52,593 nt of DNA from contig LBTY01000005.1 in assembly GCA_000992305.1 (NCBI GenBank), positions 1 through 52,593 of the forward strand, read 5' to 3'. A model generated the notes under the pieces. The model saw nothing but the letters and a program-made list of their open reading frames with translations. It was not told the origin of the DNA and did no database searches. The DNA is from a candidate division TM6 bacterium GW2011_GWF2_38_10 (GTDB lineage: Bacteria > Babelota > Babeliae > Babelales > RVW-14). Positions within the stretch are counted from its first letter, which is position 1; each line of letters opens with the position of its first letter. Shown here piece by piece: positions 43,437 through 52,000 of this stretch. A program made the position numbers and the translations under genes.

Positions 43437-44828
43437 CTACCGCCAGAATGGAGTACAATAATGAACCACAAAGGCTAACCCAACGGCAACTGCACCCCAA
43501 CGGATAAACGACCGCCACCCAATGAAAACATTAGGGATAATTTTCCATGTAAAATATGCATTCAAAGCAATAAGCGTAAAACTCAAAGCACGAATACCAA
43601 TAATCGCAAGAAGGGCCGGAATTGGTTGAAGGGCTTTTTGAGAAAAAATAACGACATAAAAAAGAATAAAATCAAGAACTTTAAAAATAAACAATTTTCC
43701 GGTAGCTTCCTCTATGATATAAAATTGTTCATACATAATAAAAAGAGATTCAGAAAGAGTAATTAAAAGAAATAACAACGTAAAGTTAATCGTCAAACCG
43801 GTCACGCTATCTTTCTGCGCAATATGCAAAAGCCCATGAAAATTCACCAGCAAAATAAAAATTATAGGAATAAGTAACGACATAAGCTTTAAAGAAAGTT
43901 CCGAGAATGCAGCTTTTTTGTGTGCCAAACTTCCCGTTTTAAGTTCAGCCAAAAGAGCATTCCCTGAATAAACCAACGGGCCTTTCAAAATCTCTCGCAG
44001 CAATTTTGCGAGTTGACTTGCAAAATAAAAAATACCAGCATGCGCAAGTCCACATTTTACGGCAAACAAAGGAGTCAGTAAATTATCGGTAAAAATATCA
44101 CGCCCAGCACGTAACATAAGATTAAGACCGCGAACCTGGCTTAATTTTTTCCAAATAGAAGCGGTGATTGTAACTGGTTCATCTGGTAACTTTTTATAAA
44201 TCCCCCACACTAAACTCCCCATATAAGCAACCGAAGCAACAGTGTCGATCAAAAAAGGAATAAACAATTGATTCATACTTGGATGAGCATTAAAAAAAAG
44301 CAGCGGAACCCAAATTGCCGCGATAAAAACAGCAAATGCAAACAAGTCAAACCCCACAACGCGCGATGTTTTTCCCGCCACATGTAATAATAACCGAAAA
44401 AACGAACGAAAAGCCTCAAGAATAATAAGAATGGGAATCAGAAATAAATAGAGCGGGGCTTCAGGAAACTTAGCTGTAAACAGTGAGAGTGTTACAAATG
44501 GAGCAATCAACGCAACCGGTAAACTCGGTAAAAAAAAGTAAGTAAAAAGAAGTCGCGTAAAATTTTGCTTACTCTGAGCAATTTGATGCCAATAAGGAGG
44601 AATAGAATTAGTAGCGCCTAAATCAATAATACGAGCAGTAAGATAGACCATCGAGAAAAGACTACCAATAATACCAAAATAAGCATTATCTTTTAAAAAA
44701 CGAATGAGAAAGAAAAAGTGGACAGCCTTCCCTGATTCAAAAATCAAGCTGCCATAAATGATCCAACGACACGCTTGGGCAAACCGTTTTTTTAGTGGAG
44801 AAATATCCACCACTTCAGACTGACTCAT
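43437..44828 (-). CDS. multi-pass membrane protein, flippase-like, paralogue of the 39059 gene
   Basis: 463 residues with about 12 hydrophobic segments (SLIFESGKAVHFFFLIRFLK, LLPLFA-type DNLLTPLFAVKCGLAHAGIF YFAS, LFIMYEQFYIIEEATG). AAGGTGG ribosome site upstream of ATG 44828. Architecture fits MATE/Wzx/MurJ-like lipid-linked sugar flippases, but the substrate is unknown. The related copy lies 3 kb away in opposite orientation on the other side of the 987-residue secreted protein. Confidence 0.7.
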   Translation of the reverse strand: MSQSEVVDISPLKKRFAQACRWIIYGSLIFESGKAVHFFFLIRFLKDNAYFGIIGSLFSMVYLTARIIDLGATNSIPPYWHQIAQSKQNFTRLLFTYFFLPSLPVALIAPFVTLSLFTAKFPEAPLYLFLIPILIILEAFRSFFRLLLHVAGKTSRVVGFDLFAFAVFIAAIWVPLLFFNAHPSMNQLFIPFLIDTVASVAYMGSLVWGIYKKLPDEPVTITASIWKKLSQVRGLNLMLRAGRDIFTDNLLTPLFAVKCGLAHAGIFYFASQLAKLLREILKGPLVYSGNALLAELKTGSLAHKKAAFSELSLKLMSLLIPIIFILLVNFHGLLHIAQKDSVTGLTINFTLLFLLITLSESLFIMYEQFYIIEEATGKLFIFKVLDFILFYVVIFSQKALQPIPALLAIIGIRALSFTLIALNAYFTWKIIPNVFIGWRSFIRWGAVAVGLAFVVHYCTPFWR

Positions 44829-44861
44829 AGTTCCACCTTTTTTTCAAGCTAAGAATTTATT

Positions 44862-45203
44862 TCAAACACCCACGTTAGTATGACAAGAAGCTAGAAAAAA
44901 AGCAACTTCCTTATGTCCCTCTTGTTGGGCACATTGCACGGCTGTATGGCCAGCCTTATTTTTAAGCGAGACATCCGCCCCCTGCTCAACCAAATAACGC
45001 ACAATAGACAAATGTCCAGCGCGCGCAGCGCAATGCAAAGGGGTATCTCCTGCTTGATTAATAACATTAATATCCTTACCATCGCCTATCATTTTCGATA
45101 CTATATCCTGAACCATTGCAACATGGCCCTTTATTGCCGCAATATGTAAAGGCGAATTTTCGTAAGCATGTCCTAAATATAAAAGTCCATCAGTAAATTT
45201 CAT
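44862..45203 (-). CDS. small ankyrin-repeat protein
   Basis: 113 residues from ATG 45203 (AAGGGAAAATTT upstream). Three canonical ankyrin repeats: NSPLHIAAIKGHVAMVQDIV, DTPLHCAARAGHLSIVRYLV and HTAVQCAQQEGHKEVAFFLA. No signal peptide is visible, unlike the other ankyrin protein in the window. It would be a small protein-binding module; the partner is unknown. Confidence 0.85.
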   Translation of the reverse strand: MKFTDGLLYLGHAYENSPLHIAAIKGHVAMVQDIVSKMIGDGKDINVINQAGDTPLHCAARAGHLSIVRYLVEQGADVSLKNKAGHTAVQCAQQEGHKEVAFFLASCHTNVGV

Positions 45204-45412
45204 AAATTTTCCCTTGGTAAAAAACATCCGCTAAAAAAAGAGGGCACCCGCCGGCTTTTTTGTTTTTTAAGTTTTTTTAATTATTATAATTGATGATTAT
45301 GATAATTGTAATAAGGGTGCCTAAAAAAGAATAGTCATTGAGAAAAACGTATAATGGTTATTGAAAAGTGGGGAGAGAAGAAATATCGTTCAATTGGTTA
45401 TAAAAAATGTTT
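45204..45412. other. intergenic region with spaced inverted repeat
   Basis: Holds GGGCACCC near 45242 and its complement GGGTGCC near 45315, about 70 nt apart, enclosing poly-T/A-rich DNA; possibly a long RNA hairpin or the end of the upstream gene's transcript. No ORF. Confidence 0.35.
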
Positions 45413-46108
45413 TTAAGTGATATCAAGAATTTTTTGTCCTATTCTTTCGACTATTTTTCTTATTTGTTTCAATCGTTTTCTTTGTAAATGCTGTATCGAA
45501 TAATGTTCAATGTGGTGCTTCTCTTTTTGTATGTGATTAGATAAAAATTTGAGAAGTACCTTTCTATTATCTTCTATCGAATCAATTAAGGTAAGATCAT
45601 CTTCAAATAGGTCTAAAATAGATAGCAGTATCAAATATCTTATGTTAAAGTCGTCTGCATAATCTATTGTTTCAGAATTCCGATTCAAAAAAGGGTCAAA
45701 CAGTTTATTAACATAGTCTATGTTTATAATACTATGCGTTTCTTGTGTTTTTTTTAATTCGTCTTTTAATTCATTTTTTAATTCATTTATCGTTATATGA
45801 GCATCGCAGGTATTATCTTTATTACATTTATTACATTCCACTTTATCTCGTTCACTATCTCGTTCACTTCTCCATTTTAAAATGCTTTCTTTCGTTACGG
45901 CTCTACGTCGACCATCTTTAATGCCGTGATGATTGTTCAATCGTCTGGGGCATGTACTAGTAGATGTACTAATAGTTGAATATGCGTTCCCTATGTTTAA
46001 AAGTAAAAACATGCAAAAGAATAACTCATAGAATAACCCATGATTGTTATGCATGTTATGTATCCTGTTATGTATCTTGTTATTTATCTTGTTATTTATC
46101 TTGTTCAT
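45413..46108 (-). CDS. small secreted protein with N-terminal tandem repeats and Cys cluster
   Basis: 231 residues. The start at ATG 46108 is supported by AAAGGAAG 5 bp upstream. Codons 1-20 are a 12-bp repeat array (MNKINNKINNKIHNRIHNMH). A hydrophobic segment LFYELFFCMFLLLNIGNA acts as signal peptide or anchor. Residues ~90-105 have ECNKCNKDNTC, a possible metal site. The rest is helical and charged. No family recognised. Confidence 0.6.
   Translation of the reverse strand: MNKINNKINNKIHNRIHNMHNNHGLFYELFFCMFLLLNIGNAYSTISTSTSTCPRRLNNHHGIKDGRRRAVTKESILKWRSERDSERDKVECNKCNKDNTCDAHITINELKNELKDELKKTQETHSIINIDYVNKLFDPFLNRNSETIDYADDFNIRYLILLSILDLFEDDLTLIDSIEDNRKVLLKFLSNHIQKEKHHIEHYSIQHLQRKRLKQIRKIVERIGQKILDIT
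46053..46105. repeat. 12-bp tandem repeat at the start of the secreted protein gene
   Basis: About four units of TTGTTATTTATC and variants with TTGTTATGTATC and CTGTTATGTATC. As they are multiples of three they only lengthen the Asn/Lys/His/Ile-rich leader. Copy number could vary between strains. Confidence 0.75.
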
Positions 46109-46410
46109 CTACTTCCTTTCTTTTCTTTTATTTTTGTTTGTTCAACTAATGCCCCTAATACCTCTTGTGCTTTGTACTCCCCTTATTTATATAAATTAAT
46201 TCATATTTGAAATAAATGTCAATATTTTATCACAAAAATGTCTCTTCATAGTAATTTCTTGTAATTCCTTACGTTATCTTTCCTTACGTTTGCCTTATTT
46301 TCTTATCTCCTTTTATATTCCCCCATATTCTCATATGTCACGTCCCTGCGCAACTTCCTTACTTCCTTATTCTCATAATTCTCATATCCTTTTCCTTATT
46401 TTTCCTTAGG
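46109..46410. other. pyrimidine-rich intergenic stretch with short repeats
   Basis: Upstream of the 46108 gene. The plus strand is strongly C/T-rich. Short direct repeats: TTCCTTACGTT twice (46265, 46280), TTCTCATA three times (46330-46390) and many CCTTA units. A TTGACA on the minus strand (46217-46222) could be a -35, but no good -10 follows. No ORF. Confidence 0.5.
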
Positions 46411-46552
46411 TTAGGACGGAGTCCTGCAGCCCCCAGCCCGTGCTAAAACACCCCCATCCCGTTCTCCCCACAGCGGCCTACCCCCAAACCCCAAAACCCA
46501 CCACAAAAGGCTGGGGCAAAGGACGGAGTCCCCCGTCGCCGCGCGTGTCAGC
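46411..46552. other. GC-rich island in AT-rich DNA, G-tracts on minus strand
   Basis: A sharp block of C-rich plus-strand DNA bounded by two copies of GGACGGAGTCC (46414-46424, 46521-46531). The minus strand holds G-tracts GGG TTTT GGGG TTT GGGGG and later GGGG and GGGATGGGGG, suitable for G-quadruplexes. It contains a 63-codon minus-strand ORF with no sign of being a real protein. The base use is unlike anything else in the right-hand part, which suggests insertion of foreign or structural DNA. Purpose unknown. Confidence 0.6.
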
Positions 46553-46686
46553 TGGGTAAAAATAGAAAAAAAGAACGAGGACAAAGTCATATTTGTTAAC
46601 ATAATAATTAATTATGCGACGCGACAATGACATGAAACACAACAAGAAACTTGAGTGGACAAGACTAAGATTTTCTCATAAAATAC

Positions 46687-46715
46687 TTGACACTCCTTCA
46701 TCAACTCACTAAAAT
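46687..46715 (+). promoter_or_regulatory. promoter of dnaK
   Basis: Perfect -35 TTGACA, 17-bp spacer, -10 TAAAAT. Transcription would begin about 70 bp before the dnaK start. I see no CIRCE (TTAGCACTC...GAGTGCTAA) element, so HrcA control is not indicated. Confidence 0.7.
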
Positions 46716-46793
46716 AACCTTAGTAAATTTCAATAGAATAAAACATGGAAAAAATAGGTAAAATTAAGGCTTTTTATTAAAAAGGAAGCAAAA

Positions 46794-48695
46794 ATGGCAA
46801 AAATAATCGGTATCGATTTAGGAACCACAAACTCAGTTGTTTCTTTCATGGAAGGTGGTAGCGCAAAAGTTATCCCTAACCAAGAAGGCGCTAACACAAC
46901 TCCATCCGTCGTCGCCTTTACCAAAGACGGCCAGCGCCTTGTAGGCGCCATCGCCCGCCGCCAAGCAGTAACAAACCCAGAAAATACCGTTTATTCTGCA
47001 AAGCGTTACATTGGCCGCAAATACAATGATTTAAAAAAAGAAGAAACTACTATTGTTCCGTATAAATTAACCGCAGCAAGCAACGGCGACACTGCTATTC
47101 AAATAGGTGATCGTCAATATACCCCACAAGAAATCTCCGCCGCCGTCTTGCAAAAACTCAAGCAAGCAGCCGAAGATTATTTGGGCGAAAAAGTATCTGC
47201 AGCCGTCATCACCGTGCCTGCTTATTTTAACGATGCTCAACGCCAAGCCACAAAAGATGCTGGTAAAATAGCTGGTCTTGACGTAAAAAGAATCATCAAC
47301 GAACCAACCGCCGCGGCCCTCGCCTATGGTATGGATAAAAAAACAAACGAAACCGTAGCCGTATTCGACTTCGGTGGCGGAACGTTTGACGTATCAATCC
47401 TGGAAGTTGGCGATGGCGTTGTTGAAGTAAAATCAACCAACGGCGACACAACCTTAGGTGGTGACAATATCGACGAAAAAATTATTAACTACTTAGTCGA
47501 TGAATTCAAACAATCTCAAGGCGTAGATCTTCGCAACGATAAACTTGCCCTTCAACGTCTTAAAGAAGCCGCAGAAAAAGCAAAAATTGAATTATCAGCA
47601 ACCACCGAAACCGAAGTTAATCTTCCCTACATCACTGCCGACGCAACAGGGCCAAAACACTTGGTAACCAAATTGTCTCGTGCAAAATTAGAAAATCTTT
47701 GCCAAGATATTTTTAATCGTCTTTTTGAACCGTGCAAAAAAGCCCTTGCCGATGCAGGCGTAAACGCAAGCAAAATCGATGAAGTAATCTTGGTTGGTGG
47801 ATCAACTCGTATCCCTAAAGTACAACAATTGGTTAAAGATTTCTTTGGCAAAGAACCAAACAAATCCGTCAACCCAGACGAAGTTGTTTCTGTTGGCGCA
47901 GCAATCCAAGGCGGCGTACTTGCCGGTGAAGTAACCGACGTTCTTTTGCTCGACGTCACCCCACTCTCACTCGGCCTTGAAACACTCGGCGGCGTAAGCA
48001 CAAAATTAATCGAACGCAACACCACCATCCCAACCAAAAAATCACAAGTTTTCTCAACCGCCGACAACAACCAAACAGCCGTTGACATCCACGTAGTACA
48101 AGGCGAACGTGAATTTGCAAAAGACAACAAAACCCTCGGGCGCTTCCGTCTTGACGGCATCCCAGCAGCTCCACGCGGCGTTCCTCAAATTGAAGTAACG
48201 TTTGATATCGACGCAAACGGCATCGTACACGTCACTGCAAAAGATTTAGGCACGGGCAAAGAACAAGCAATAACCCTCACCTCATCATCAGGATTATCAA
48301 AAGAAGAGGTCGAAAACTTGGTCAATGAAGCCAAAATGCACGAAGCTGAAGACAAGAAAAAACGCGAAGCCGTCGACAAACGCAACAACCTTGATAATTT
48401 GATTTTGCAAATCGAAAAAACCGTCAGCGAAAACAAAGAAAAACTTCCAATCGCCGACGTCAACACCGTAGAAAAAGCACTCGAAGATGCAAAAGCAACA
48501 CTCAAAGAAAAAGAAGATGATGCCGAAGCACTCCAAAAAGCGCACGACGAACTTATGCAAGCATCATACAAATTAGCAGAATTCTTATACAAAGATAAAG
48601 GCGCCGCACAACAAGAACCTCAAGATTCACAAAATGATAATAACAACGACAATCCAAACGGACCAATCGACGTCGACTTTGAAGAAAACAAGTAA
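46794..48695 (+). CDS. dnaK: molecular chaperone DnaK (Hsp70)
   Basis: 633 residues, full length. ATPase domain: [94 protein letters not shown]. Linker [20 protein letters not shown], substrate-binding domain and C-terminal lid ending in an acidic VDFEENK. AAGGAAG ribosome site. dnaJ and grpE are not adjacent. Codon use is more C-ending than in the neighbours, as expected for a highly expressed gene. Folds new and stressed proteins with DnaJ and GrpE. Confidence 0.98.
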   Translation: MAKIIGIDLGTTNSVVSFMEGGSAKVIPNQEGANTTPSVVAFTKDGQRLVGAIARRQAVTNPENTVYSAKRYIGRKYNDLKKEETTIVPYKLTAASNGDTAIQIGDRQYTPQEISAAVLQKLKQAAEDYLGEKVSAAVITVPAYFNDAQRQATKDAGKIAGLDVKRIINEPTAAALAYGMDKKTNETVAVFDFGGGTFDVSILEVGDGVVEVKSTNGDTTLGGDNIDEKIINYLVDEFKQSQGVDLRNDKLALQRLKEAAEKAKIELSATTETEVNLPYITADATGPKHLVTKLSRAKLENLCQDIFNRLFEPCKKALADAGVNASKIDEVILVGGSTRIPKVQQLVKDFFGKEPNKSVNPDEVVSVGAAIQGGVLAGEVTDVLLLDVTPLSLGLETLGGVSTKLIERNTTIPTKKSQVFSTADNNQTAVDIHVVQGEREFAKDNKTLGRFRLDGIPAAPRGVPQIEVTFDIDANGIVHVTAKDLGTGKEQAITLTSSSGLSKEEVENLVNEAKMHEAEDKKKREAVDKRNNLDNLILQIEKTVSENKEKLPIADVNTVEKALEDAKATLKEKEDDAEALQKAHDELMQASYKLAEFLYKDKGAAQQEPQDSQNDNNNDNPNGPIDVDFEENK

Positions 48696-48701
48696 ATAAT
48701 C

Positions 48702-48736
48702 GTACAACGTGCTTGCATAAAACAAGCACGTTGTAC
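48702..48736. terminator. hairpin after dnaK
   Basis: Perfect 14-bp stem GTACAACGTGCTTG / CAAGCACGTTGTAC, loop 7 nt, 7 bp past the dnaK stop. No T tract follows, so it may protect the 3' end or act as an operator-like palindrome, besides terminating both converging transcripts. A further partial arm TTGTACAAA repeats just after it. Confidence 0.65.
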
Positions 48737-48763
48737 AAAGTTGTACAAAATTGAAGTTACTTT

Positions 48764-49019
48764 TTATGAATGCAATATTGTTATACATAAACCTAGGGTC
48801 TTTAATAAAGGACTCTTCCAACAATGCAACCCTATCCCTGAATTAACTATTTTGTTGTTCAAGTAATATTTGACATATCTAATCCATTTATTTTCTTTAA
48901 TAGTTTCATTTTTACCAAAATTATCTGTTATAAAATCATCAAGCAAAAACTTATTAATTAAATCAACTACCTCTTTAAATCCTTTCCCCTCTTCAAATCT
49001 TGTTGGTTCATAAAAAAAA
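48764..49019 (-). CDS. likely C-terminal part of the large PEP-synthase-like protein, in the -1 frame
   Basis: Starting within the T8 run (minus strand; A8 at 49012-49019), the -1 frame stays open for 82 codons beyond the apparent stop at 48967: YEPTRFEEGKGFKEVVDLIN, then KFLLDDFITDNFGKN... and YVKYYLNNKIVNSG. It reads like genuine protein, while the zero-frame end after the T run (MNQQDLKRGKDLKR) is odd. The local zero-frame codons ATT TTT TTT ATG contain U UUU UUU, a slippery heptamer. The final residues (IGLHCWKSPLLKTLG...) look less protein-like, so the true end may differ. It could be a programmed shift, slippage, mutation or homopolymer error. Confidence 0.5.
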
Positions 49020-52000
49020 TCATCGCATCACGTAGTTCTTGATAATTACCAGGAACCACACGACCCTTATCTAAACCCATTAAATATTGATAAAAAGGAG
49101 AATAATAATCCAAAGCGCTCAAAACAACCTTTCTGTTTGACTCAGAATCAAGATTATCTTTTAATGCATAAATAGTATTCCAATGATCATCGGGAATATA
49201 AATATTCTGAGCCGAAGGATACATTAATACTAACATACGCACTAATGCTTCTTTAAATAGACCTACATAGGCTTTAGTTACATCCCATGACAAATAAACC
49301 AAATTCGACTCAATACGTGATGATAATAATTTCGTAGAAAGGTAAATATCTAATATATCAGCATATAAGGCAATTCGCTTAAAAACTTGTGGTCGAGCTA
49401 AATTTCTATAAAAATAAGCTTCCGCAATTATATCATTCTTTTTATAGTAATATGACAAAACAAAACGAGCACTATGTCCTCGTAAAGGTACATTATAATA
49501 AAAAGAAACACCATTTTCATTGATTAATAAACCAACTAAAGAACTTTGAAAATTAACCACTCTCATGGCTTGGCCATAATTATACAAAACAACTTCTCCA
49601 CCATCAACATTAACAAAATACGTAAAATCACCAGATAAAATATCATGAAAATCTCTTATGCTATACGGCAATAATAAATCATTAACATCAACAACATATT
49701 TTAACAAATAGCTCAATGTCACTAACAAATTTTGATGCGACAATGTAAAATAATCTTCGAGCGTCCAACGTTGCTTATAACTACCATCTAGAACCTCATC
49801 AATACGCCCTGCGCTGCCAATTGCAGCTACAGCAACATTAAATCCCACAGACGGCTCTAAATCACTAAGTCCTCTCATATTAAAACCAGTATGCTTAAAA
49901 TATCCCATTATCTCTATATACTTTCCGACATCTTGCATCCAGTCATCCCTAAGCCAATAATCAGCCTCTCTTGATACCGGAAAAATATTCTCCGGCAAAA
50001 ATTTCACCCACCGTTCAAACAAATTCCAATATGCAACAACCATGATATGCACATTATCAACTTTGCGTTGCACATCAACATACTCCGTACTTCCTTTAAG
50101 ACTTTTTATCGATGTATCAAACACATCAACTATTTTATGCATCACCGATAACGCCGTCATCTGTACAAGATTATTTTTTTCAAGCGGCTGGAACATGTTT
50201 GCAAAATCATCGCTCATAAAATAATGCAATAACTCTTGCTCAAAGCGATTCCACTGTTTTGTAAATGCTGCTGGATCAGTAAAAACACACACGTCCCACC
50301 CAGCAATTTTTTGTTGCATTTCTTGTAAGGTTTTAAAAGAATCTGCGTTATGTTCCATCAACCTAACAATTTGTCTTACCACGCCCACCGCATCATCACC
50401 TTGCTTGTACATCGATGGGAAAATAACATTCACAAACATTGGCATAGAACCAAGTTCTTCTAATAATTGCATTTGCCTCATTAAAATACCCTGCTGTAAA
50501 GAGCTCAACCCTTTGGTAAAACCAGCCCAACGGTTTTTTATTTCTAGCGAAAAGCCATAATCACTTGCAACTTTGAGCATATCAAGCGTTGCTACGCTTT
50601 GCACTGGAGCTCCACTCAAGCCAACAGAACGCACATCCCGCCTTGCCCCCGCGAGCAACGTAGCCAATGAAATTGGTGCTACAATTTGTGGATCTCTCAT
50701 TTGATTATACAATGCTTGCATAAACTGCACAGGATACAGTAACTGCATATTACGCGCTAACACATCATCAGAAATCTGTTCAAGATTTCTCAAATAGTCT
50801 TCAACTGCACATGATAATGAAAATAGTAACGCATACGCCATCTCACTTTTTGCTCCAAGCAAAGTATTAACATCCGCAAGCAATGATGGATTAAACCCGT
50901 GCTTACCAAGATCATGCATATGCAAACGCCCGCCTGCCAGTTGTTTTAACCCCGCAAATAACCGTTTTAATAACACACAAAGCGCGTCCTCCGCCTGAGC
51001 TTTACTTTCCGGATTTTTTAAAATTTCAAAAATATCTAACATCTTACTTGAAATATCGTGCCGAACCTCATGATCAAATAATAAACGCTGCACGGCTGCA
51101 TGAGAATTCATTCCCCCCACTACCCCAACCGAAAGTTGGCGTGGTAATGGGCTTTCAAACCACCCAGCAACAGGAGCTATCTTCTCATCGATTGCAAGTA
51201 ACAACCCGCGCTGAGGGTCCACCACAATCTGTCCTTTTTGGCTTGTAAGCCATCCATGTATATGACCAACATTGTTATGCTGCATCACCGGCATGTTAAA
51301 AGAACGAAACATTGTTGCTTCGTGCGATGTTGCCGCCGACGCTTGCTGCACAACAACGCATTTTATTGCATTACGTTCATCTGATTTTTTTTGTAAATAC
51401 ACATTCAATGCCTGCAGCAAGGTATCATGCACCATAATGCCATCAGCCGACTCAGCTACTGCAACTTCAGCCCGCCCCACGCCAACCTTAGAACATTGCA
51501 TTAACTGCATTTCTGGCACATCTTTTATAAAACTATCCGTAAGATACGTTGGTTTTTTCTCACCCGCTACAATTGGCCGCGCCTGCACCAAGTAAATTGT
51601 TCTAGTTTGCGGCATCAGCACAAACTCAACGTCCATGTGCTGACCATAGTTTTCTTCTATCACTCGCCCCGCCTGCGCAATTGCTTGCGCAGCCTCACCA
51701 GTCAGCGATGGCAAAAAGCCAAATGTCTCACCGTTTGGTAACGTATTTTTTTTGCGCTCAAGACCATGATCGCCCGGCACTAACCGCTCATGCTTGTGCC
51801 TCACAATAGGAAAAACAGTGTTATGCTTGCTTACATACCACGTATCCACCGGCACCAAACTATTTACCACACCCTCATTGTGCCCAAACGTTGTTTGAAT
51901 GTGCACAAGCCCTTTAGTAAACCCTTCAGCCTCGGTGGTAAACATAACGCCCGGCACCGGCAGAGTTGCAACATCCTCAAACGCCGCAAGTTGCTGCCCG

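Noticed and set aside
46411..46602. 63-codon minus-strand ORF in the GC-rich island
   Set aside because: Composition-driven open frame; no ribosome site, no recognisable motif, Trp/Gly/Arg-rich by G-rich DNA.
46600..46793. CIRCE operator before dnaK
   Set aside because: No TTAGCACTC-N9-GAGTGCTAA inverted repeat; only a sigma-70-type promoter.
48764..48946. Independent 60-aa gene starting at TTG 48946
   Set aside because: The frame extends upstream without a stop into the neighbouring gene's T8 run and reads as that gene's C-terminus; TTG start lacks a ribosome site.
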